A DNA stretch of 8,215 nt from Deltaproteobacteria bacterium (GTDB taxonomy: Bacteria > Desulfobacterota > Desulfobacteria > Desulfobacterales > SURF-7), in NCBI GenBank assembly GCA_019307665.1, contig JAFDJC010000137.1:1-8215 (forward strand). Reading direction: 5' to 3'. The notes beneath the pieces are model-generated. The model saw nothing but the letters and a program-made list of their open reading frames with translations, made no database searches and had not been told where the DNA came from. This document shows positions 1 through 4,771 of this stretch, in pieces (positions within the stretch are counted from its first letter, which is position 1; each line of letters starts with the position of its first letter). Position numbers and translations under genes: made by a program.

Positions 1-1310
1 TGCGTACTGTCATTCGTCTTGATGCCTTCTTCATTTGCAGCATCAATCTCTTCTGAATCAGCTGGGATCTTATCTTTTTTAAACCATGACACAATTGTCA
101 CATCGGCGCCTGAACGGAAAAGTGTCCGTGCAAGGTCATAAGCTGCGTTGCCGTCTCCAATAACCGCGACTTTCTCTTTTATTTTTTCTACTCCTCCATG
201 ATAGAATCGGTTCAAAAAGGAGAGGCAGCTTTCCACACCTTCCATATCTTCACCCGGAACACCAAGTTTTCTGTCTTTCCATGTCCCTGTGCAAAGAATG
301 ACACCATCAAATTCATTTCTCAGCTGACCAAGTTCTTCTTTTAAGTCAACATGATGGGAGGCAATAAAATTTACTCCAAGCTTTTCTATATATTTGAGCT
401 CAGCATCAAGAATATTTCTTGGCAGACGGTGCGGGCCGATTCCATATCTGAGAAGACCGCCTAATTTTTCTTGTTTTTCAAAAACAGTTACCCGGCATCC
501 AAATCCGGCAAGCTCCGCTGCTGCTGCAAGAGCAGAAGGGCCTGAACCTATAATAGCAATCTTTTCTTTTCTTGCTTCGACAGTTTTGTTGGAATGCTTT
601 TCCACTGGAATTTCTTTTGCATGCTCTGTCTCGTAATCAGCCAGAAACCTTTTGATGCTCCTTATTGAAACAGCATCATCAAGTTCGCCTCTCCGACAGT
701 CTTCTTCACATGGATGTGTGCATATTCTTCCGCATATCCCCGGCAAAACATTTTTTTCTCGTACAAGTTCAAGTGCTTCGATAAATTTACCTTCTTTTGC
801 CAGGGCAATGTACCCCTGTGCGTTAACTCCAAGCGGACAACTTTCACGGCAGAGTGGCAATCGGCGCTTATCTATTTCGGGTCTCCCGGGGAGATTCAGT
901 CTGCTGTCAATCTTTATCGCTTTTTCATTTTCTCCAACCTGAACAGGACATACTTCAACACATCGTCCGCAGAGGGTGCATTTTTCCGAATCAATAAAAG
1001 TCTGCTTTTTTACGAGGCTTACTCTAAATCCCTGAAGATTGTGCTTAATAGATTTTACTTCTGCGGGCATAATACATTTAATGCCTCGATTTCTGAAAAT
1101 CCTGATAAGACCGGGCCGGTGAGCATGGTTCAACTGCATACCGGTTTTCAGTTTCCATTCGTCTCTTGAAAGTTTTTGATCAATATTTGAATCAGTATCT
1201 ATAAGTGTCACCGGAATGCCGAGTTCACCAAGCTTATTCGTTGCGACTATTCCTGCAGGCGTGGCTCCGACCACTACAACCCTGTGTAGACGATCTTTGG
1301 GGCGTTTCAT
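1..1310 (-). CDS. HdrA-like/GltD-like FAD and Fe-S oxidoreductase, C-terminus cut by the window edge
   Basis: Hand translation from the ATG at 1310 gives 436 open codons reaching the left edge, so the C-terminus is missing. Order of parts: a Rossmann-like strand-loop-helix (residues 11-40, loop GATPAG at 15-20); a region resembling the segment before the ferredoxin site in HdrA; a [4Fe-4S] motif C111, C114, C117, C121 followed by Pro; a GltD/dihydropyrimidine dehydrogenase-type Fe-S domain with C154, C158, C193, C197, C201, C205; an FAD motif GSGPSAL at 255-261 and the GltD-family stretch LLRYGIGPHRLP (286-297); then an NAD(P) motif GDGNAAYDLAR (385-395). The start overlaps the korC stop as ATGA, with AGGAG 7 nt upstream (1318-1322). 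In related proteins such domains carry electrons between Fe-S clusters, flavin and NAD(P)H. From the coupling to korC I infer electron exchange between ferredoxin and NAD(P)+ for the Kor complex. The family call is firm. Substrate and partner are uncertain. A diverged glutamate synthase small subunit is less likely because of the extra N-terminal module and the absence of gltB here. Confidence 0.88.
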   Translation of the reverse strand, partial: MKRPKDRLHRVVVVGATPAGIVATNKLGELGIPVTLIDTDSNIDQKLSRDEWKLKTGMQLNHAHRPGLIRIFRNRGIKCIMPAEVKSIKHNLQGFRVSLVKKQTFIDSEKCTLCGRCVEVCPVQVGENEKAIKIDSRLNLPGRPEIDKRRLPLCRESCPLGVNAQGYIALAKEGKFIEALELVREKNVLPGICGRICTHPCEEDCRRGELDDAVSIRSIKRFLADYETEHAKEIPVEKHSNKTVEARKEKIAIIGSGPSALAAAAELAGFGCRVTVFEKQEKLGGLLRYGIGPHRLPRNILDAELKYIEKLGVNFIASHHVDLKEELGQLRNEFDGVILCTGTWKDRKLGVPGEDMEGVESCLSFLNRFYHGGVEKIKEKVAVIGDGNAAYDLARTLFRSGADVTIVSWFKKDKIPADSEEIDAANEEGIKTNDST

Positions 1311-1903
1311 GAAATCGCTCCTGTTTTGCCAAAGGCTTTTTTCTCCCGCCCTTTGAGTTTGGAAAGACCATAATCATAACCTTTGGCAAATGCTTTAATA
1401 TTCATTTCCTCAGTACCTTTTGGTACGGAAGACATTACAGCTTCCTCTGCGGCCTTTTTTGAATTCGCCAAAGTAATAGCTGTTGCAAAGCCTATCATGA
1501 TAATGTTCGCCATCATTTTTCTACCAAGCTCTTCAGCCATGCGTGTAGCAGGTATTGAAAAATAGTCTCTATCTTCATCTGCTTTTACAAGATCACGGTC
1601 TGTCAATAATGTTCCATCAGATTTAAGCTGATCCTTATATTTTTCATAAGCTGTTTGTGACATACAGATCAGGATGTCCGGATTATTAATATAAGGATAC
1701 TGAATAACCTTATCTGAAATAATCACCTGGGCGCAGCAGGCGCCACCGCGTGATTCAGGTCCGTAGGACTGAACAAGTGTACTTTCTTTGCGATCTCCCA
1801 GCGCTGCCGCCATCCCAAGAATTCGCCCGGCAAGCACAATGCCCTGCCCTCCAAAACCTGTTACAATGATTTCTTTTTTTTTGTCTTCTTTTTTTTGCGG
1901 CAT
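1307..1903 (-). CDS. korC: 2-oxoglutarate:ferredoxin oxidoreductase, gamma subunit
   Basis: This 198-residue cytoplasmic protein is the gamma subunit of a four-subunit 2-oxoacid:ferredoxin oxidoreductase. After a lysine-rich, probably flexible N-terminus (residues 4-10) comes the family signature TGFGGQGIVLAG (15-26), then SYGPESRGGACCAQVI (46-61), which is typical of gamma subunits. In this family the subunit completes the catalytic assembly that oxidatively decarboxylates a 2-oxoacid with CoA, giving acyl-CoA, CO2 and reduced ferredoxin. Length is normal. The start ATG is 15 nt after the korB stop and in the same frame. The only SD-like sequence, AAGGA at 1916-1920, overlaps that stop and sits 12 nt away, so translation may rely on re-initiation by ribosomes leaving korB. 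Two A-runs (8 and 9) fall in the first 10 codons. The stop overlaps the next gene's start as ATGA. Confidence 0.93.
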   Translation of the reverse strand: MPQKKEDKKKEIIVTGFGGQGIVLAGRILGMAAALGDRKESTLVQSYGPESRGGACCAQVIISDKVIQYPYINNPDILICMSQTAYEKYKDQLKSDGTLLTDRDLVKADEDRDYFSIPATRMAEELGRKMMANIIMIGFATAITLANSKKAAEEAVMSSVPKGTEEMNIKAFAKGYDYGLSKLKGREKKAFGKTGAIS

Positions 1904-1918
1904 GGTTTCAAAAATTCC

Positions 1919-2776
1919 TTAATCTTCACCTGGATCCTTTTCCGGCCAGTATATCTTTTTATATTTTTCGTCATGGGTCGGCTTGTCTATATCTATAAAC
2001 TTTCCCAGAATAATGCCCTTGTCGAAATCTATATCGAGTTCAGAAGGATCAGCACCATTTTTAATGATCGTATTTTCGCTGTACTTTCTTAAAGTTTCGA
2101 TGGATTTTTCTTTGTTTCGTCTACCGAAATTGATCGGACATGGAGATAAAACTTCAATAAATGAAAACCCTTTTCTGTTGATCGCGTCTTCTATTGCATC
2201 GGTCAGATCCCTTGTATGAAGCATTGTCCACCTGGCGGTATAGGTGGCTCCGGATGCGTATGCCAGAAGTTGCAGATTAAAAGGGGTTTCAGGATTGCCG
2301 ACAGCAGTTGTTGAAGATTTGGCGAGATAAGGAGTTGTTGCCGCAACCTGGCCGCCTGTCATACCGTAAATCAGATTGTTTACGCAGATAACCGTTATAT
2401 CCATGTTCCGTCTTGCGGCATGAATGAAATGATTTCCTCCTATTGCAAAAAGGTCTCCATCACCGGAAAAAACAATAACGTTGATATCCGGATTTGCCAT
2501 TTTGATTCCGGTGGCAAACGGGATAGCTCTTCCATGAGTTGTGTGAAAGGAATCGATATCTATATATCCCGCACCACGGCCGGAACAGCCTATGCCGGAA
2601 ACCATTGCAAAGTCTCTGTAGTCAATTCCAGTATTTTTGATTCCGGTCAGGCAGGATGCAAATACAGATCCTATACCACATCCAGGGCACCAAATATGTG
2701 GAAGGCGATCAGTCCGTATCAAATCTTCCAAAGGATGGCTTTCCCGGCGCTTATGTTTTGTTGAGCTTTTTGTCAT
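1919..2776 (-). CDS. korB: 2-oxoglutarate:ferredoxin oxidoreductase, beta (TPP-binding) subunit
   Basis: This 285-residue subunit binds thiamine diphosphate and Mg2+ and carries out the decarboxylation step on the 2-oxoacid. Visible signatures are WCPGCG (29-34) near the N-terminus, SGIGCSGRGAGYID (60-73), the TPP/Mg motif beginning SGDGD (104-108) and ending at N133-N134, and YGMTGGQ (137-143). The FHTTHGRA stretch (77-84) is also typical of beta subunits. Length fits the short beta-subunit form found in four-subunit enzymes, as opposed to the fused pyruvate:ferredoxin oxidoreductases. The start is 3 nt past the korA stop, with a strong AAGGAGG inside the last korA codons. This implies tight coupling and equal subunit supply. 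Substrate preference (2-oxoglutarate rather than branched-chain 2-oxoacids) is inferred from overall resemblance to Kor/Oor and the D-A-B-C gene order, and could be wrong. Confidence 0.95.
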   Translation of the reverse strand: MTKSSTKHKRRESHPLEDLIRTDRLPHIWCPGCGIGSVFASCLTGIKNTGIDYRDFAMVSGIGCSGRGAGYIDIDSFHTTHGRAIPFATGIKMANPDINVIVFSGDGDLFAIGGNHFIHAARRNMDITVICVNNLIYGMTGGQVAATTPYLAKSSTTAVGNPETPFNLQLLAYASGATYTARWTMLHTRDLTDAIEDAINRKGFSFIEVLSPCPINFGRRNKEKSIETLRKYSENTIIKNGADPSELDIDFDKGIILGKFIDIDKPTHDEKYKKIYWPEKDPGED

Positions 2777-2779
2777 TAT

Positions 2780-3928
2780 TTAAAAAACCTCCTTAAGCAA
2801 ATTCAAAACATCTTCAGGAGGTATAATCGCTCCGCCGGGATGGCCTACATGATAGGAAGGGGCTTTGTCCCCGACACATCGTTGTACTTCTCTCGAGATT
2901 TGCCCCATGTTGATTTCAACTGTAACAAATCCTTTAACACTTTTTGCGAGTTCTTGTATCAGGGCATCAGGGAAGGGCCAGACAGTGATCAGCCGTAACA
3001 GACCGGCCTTAAAACCCATTTTCCGGGCTTCATCGACGGCAGTATAGCTAGTCCTTGTTGCAACACCGTATGATACGATAACAATTTCAGCATCATCCAG
3101 AAGATAGCTTTCCGTCTTAATTATATCATCAAGATTATTTCTGATTTTTGAAAGCAGCCGGTCCATCATTTCACTTTGAGTGTCAACCGACATTACCGGA
3201 TATCCTTTTTCATCATGAGTAAGGCCGGTAACATGAACATTGTAACCTTCTCCTATGGAAGGCATTGGAGCGACACCGTTTGGACCGGGCTTAAATGGTT
3301 TGAATCCTTTTTTCTGTCTTCCTTTAGGTTTAGGCCGTGATACTGTTTTAATTTTTTTGGCATCAGGGATAATTACCTTTTCACTCATGTGTCCGACAAT
3401 TTCATCAGACATGATAAAAACAGGCACACGGTATTTTTCGCTCAGATTAAAAGCCGTAATTGTGAAATCGAACATCTCTTGTGGTGATGACGGCGCGATG
3501 GCAATAATTTCATAATCCCCATGTGATCCCCATTTAGCCTGCATCATATCCGACTGGGCGCCCTGGGTCGGCAAACCGGTGGAAGGACCGCCACGTTGAA
3601 CATTAACAACAACACACGGTGTTTCCGTTACAACCGCAAGGCCGATGGTTTCCATCATAAGGCTGAATCCCGGGCCCGAAGTCGCTGTCATGCTTTTAAC
3701 ACCGGTCCAGGCGCTGCCCAGGATTGAAGTCATGGCGGCAATTTCATCTTCCATCTGAATGAATGTTCCGCCTACATCAGGTAGTCTCAAAGAAATATGT
3801 TCAGCTACTTCTGTTGCCGGCGTTATCGGGTATCCTCCAAAAAACAGACATCCTGCTGCAATAGCTCCTTCTGCGCAAGCAACGTCACCGTTAATAAAAT
3901 GTACACCTGTGAGGACCGCCGGTTTCAT
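2780..3928 (-). CDS. korA: 2-oxoglutarate:ferredoxin oxidoreductase, alpha subunit
   Basis: This 382-residue alpha subunit contains the pyrimidine-binding domain partnering the TPP site of KorB, followed by a transketolase C-terminal-like domain. Evidence: GGYPITPATE (31-40), TATSGPGFSLM (81-91), NVQRGGPSTGLPTQGAQSD (109-127), the interdomain segment GVAPMPSIGEGY (218-229) with VTGLTHDEKGYP (233-244), and the C-terminal domain with VSYGVATRT (285-293) and LRLITVWPFP (311-320). Length and motif order match KorA/OorA. An unusually basic linker (residues 191-213, 11 of 23 Lys or Arg) lies before the GVAPMP segment. The start ATG is preceded by GAGGAAAAGA. The gene begins 61 nt after korD, the largest gap inside the operon. 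VorA-type (2-oxoisovalerate) identity is the main alternative. Confidence 0.95.
   Translation of the reverse strand: MKPAVLTGVHFINGDVACAEGAIAAGCLFFGGYPITPATEVAEHISLRLPDVGGTFIQMEDEIAAMTSILGSAWTGVKSMTATSGPGFSLMMETIGLAVVTETPCVVVNVQRGGPSTGLPTQGAQSDMMQAKWGSHGDYEIIAIAPSSPQEMFDFTITAFNLSEKYRVPVFIMSDEIVGHMSEKVIIPDAKKIKTVSRPKPKGRQKKGFKPFKPGPNGVAPMPSIGEGYNVHVTGLTHDEKGYPVMSVDTQSEMMDRLLSKIRNNLDDIIKTESYLLDDAEIVIVSYGVATRTSYTAVDEARKMGFKAGLLRLITVWPFPDALIQELAKSVKGFVTVEINMGQISREVQRCVGDKAPSYHVGHPGGAIIPPEDVLNLLKEVF
2788..2794 (-). promoter_or_regulatory. Strong ribosome-binding site for korB inside korA
   Basis: AAGGAGG on the minus strand encodes part of the last residues of KorA (Leu-Lys-Glu-Val-Phe) and lies 11 nt before the korB ATG at 2776. 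This is a typical coupled arrangement for stoichiometric subunits. Confidence 0.7.
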
Positions 3929-3989
3929 TCTTTTCCTCGTAACTATCTTTATTTAATTTAAAATTACTATTTGAATACCAAATAAAATG

Positions 3990-4247
3990 CTATTGATCAG
4001 CAATAACTGAAAATATGGCAAATTCGGGGCAAAGAAGCTCACAATAATGACAGTTAAGGCAGTTGTCCAATATAACTACAGGAGGATGGTATCCTTTTTT
4101 GTTGAATGCCGCAGAAAATTCGAGAACTTTCTGTGGACAATATTCGATACAGTAACCACAACCTTTGCACCGCTCTTCAATTATATGAACAATCCCCCGT
4201 TCAGGTTGTATCTCATCTGAATCAAGGGGGACCCGCCATAAATCCAT
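3990..4247 (-). CDS. korD: 2-oxoglutarate:ferredoxin oxidoreductase, delta (2[4Fe-4S] ferredoxin) subunit
   Basis: This 85-residue ferredoxin-like protein has two complete [4Fe-4S] motifs: C27, C30, C33, C37 followed by Pro, and C63, C66, C69, C73 followed by Pro. It is the electron-wiring subunit of the oxidoreductase, taking electrons from the TPP site in KorAB and delivering them to soluble ferredoxin or a flavoprotein partner. The 17-residue N-terminal lead before the first cluster region and the IDNC-type approach to the second cluster resemble delta subunits more than free ferredoxins. It is the first gene of the left operon, preceded by 524 nt of noncoding DNA. GAGGAAGGT precedes the ATG at 4247. 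Its position directly upstream of korA gives the oorDABC-like order. Confidence 0.93.
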   Translation of the reverse strand: MDLWRVPLDSDEIQPERGIVHIIEERCKGCGYCIEYCPQKVLEFSAAFNKKGYHPPVVILDNCLNCHYCELLCPEFAIFSVIADQ

Positions 4248-4298
4248 AGTACCTTCCTCTACAATTTATTATTTTTTACTGCTCCGAATAAAAATCAA

Positions 4299-4327
4299 TT
4301 AATATACATGGTTTTTAAAAAGATCAA
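4299..4327 (-). promoter_or_regulatory. Candidate sigma-70-like promoter for the korDABC operon
   Basis: On the minus strand TTGATC (4322-4327) and TATTAA (4299-4304) are separated by exactly 17 nt, about 50 nt upstream of the korD start. Each hexamer matches the consensus at 4 of 6 positions. The stretch is so AT-rich that chance matches are expected, so this is only a candidate. I saw no clear sigma-54 element. Confidence 0.25.
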
Positions 4328-4362
4328 CAGAAATATAATGTAGCCGAGTTTTTACAAAACGG

Positions 4363-4542
4363 AGACACCCCTATATTTTCATTAGAGGGAAAGTAAAAAA
4401 GATAAATTTGATCAGGAAAAAGCGGTCGATAATATTCAGAAGTCGTTACGAAAGAACAGTGGAAGAATATTATAAATTTTATTAAATAGTTATAAAGCAA
4501 ATATGTAAGTTTTCAAAAAGACAGGGAGGGGCAAGGGTGTCT
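4363..4542. repeat. 8-bp perfect inverted repeat AGACACCC / GGGTGTCT
   Basis: AGACACCC at 4363-4370 and its exact reverse complement at 4535-4542 enclose 164 nt of AT-rich sequence. These GC-rich arms stand out from their surroundings. They could be ends of a decayed small mobile element or REP-like repeat, or a coincidence. There is no target-site duplication that I can recognise. Confidence 0.4.
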
Positions 4543-4543
4543 T
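4515..4543 (-). terminator. Weak intrinsic-terminator candidate, minus strand
   Basis: Read on the minus strand, AAGACA (4543-4538) and TGTCTT (4523-4518) form a 6-bp stem around a C/T-rich 14-nt loop, and the downstream arm runs into a T5 tract (4519-4515). It lies about 230 nt past the aldehyde oxidoreductase stop and would end that transcript. The stem is short and GC-poor and the distance is long, so this is tentative. I found no better terminator closer to the stop. Confidence 0.22.
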
Positions 4544-4596
4544 ATTTATAAATAGGTGACTGTCTGAGCGAAGCGAGTTTCAGATATTTATAAATG
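4543..4596. repeat. Compound hairpin: TCTGA stem flanked by two AT palindromes
   Basis: TATTTATAAATA (4543-4554, a perfect palindrome) and TATTTATAAATG (4585-4596) flank an inner hairpin TCTGA (4563-4567) / TCAGA (4580-4584). The loop carries GCGAAGC (4568-4574), a heptamer known from DNA work to form a very stable mini-hairpin. The AT copies can pair with each other or fold alone, giving a cruciform-like structure. Function is unknown: transcript end, mRNA processing site or intergenic repeat are all possible. Confidence 0.5.
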
Positions 4597-4771
4597 AGAT
4601 ATTCTTGGCCAGGGATTATTGAGAAATTACGCAAATATGCTGTTTTATATCTTGGCATGTTCTTTCGTTACGAACTCTTATATACGAGTTTTTTCTGGTT
4701 TATAACGGAACATATTTCTGACAACTACTATAGGCCTCAGATTTCATTTTGTGTCCAAAACCCTTCCATCT

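Larger units (their letters stand above)
4438..4678. repeat. 29-bp imperfect inverted repeat (22/29)
   Basis: The left arm at 4438-4466 and the reverse complement of 4650-4678 match at 22 of 29 positions. The core CGTTACGAAAGAAC (4444-4457) matches at 13 of 14. The arms are 183 nt apart and interleave with, rather than nest inside, the AGACACCC repeat. This could be a long stem-loop or the eroded ends of a short element. Matches were counted by eye. Confidence 0.5.
4248..4771. other. AT-rich noncoding spacer between two operons
   Basis: These 524 nt hold no believable gene on either strand. A 78-codon plus-strand frame (4594-4830) runs into the 3' end of the aldehyde oxidoreductase gene and has no protein-like character. 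Base composition is far more AT-rich than the flanking genes: hand counts give 11 G+C in 4261-4320 and 14 in 4441-4500. The spacer contains inverted repeats and hairpins listed separately, and must carry the 3' end of the right operon and the promoter of the left one. No tRNA, CRISPR or transposase remnant is visible. Confidence 0.8.

Noticed and set aside
662..847. Minus-strand 61-codon frame
   Set aside because: It is in a different frame inside the flavoprotein gene, which is continuous here through the C154-C205 Fe-S region.
714..1169. Plus-strand open frame of 151 codons
   Set aside because: It lies antisense to the hand-translated flavoprotein, which has clear Fe-S and FAD motifs; the plus-strand product shows no recognisable motif.
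1307..4247. Pyruvate or branched-chain 2-oxoacid oxidoreductase instead of Kor
   Set aside because: Not excluded, but the D-A-B-C order and KorA/KorB motif set fit 2-oxoglutarate enzymes better; a phylogeny with characterised Por, Vor and Kor sequences would decide.
4673..4694. Plus-strand hairpin AACTC/GAGTT followed by a T-tract, terminator-like
   Set aside because: The stem is 5 bp and AT-rich, there is no plus-strand gene to terminate, and on the minus strand no T-tract follows it.
4248..4771. CRISPR array, tRNA or riboswitch in the spacer
   Set aside because: No regularly spaced direct repeats, no cloverleaf-like segment and no recognisable aptamer core were seen.
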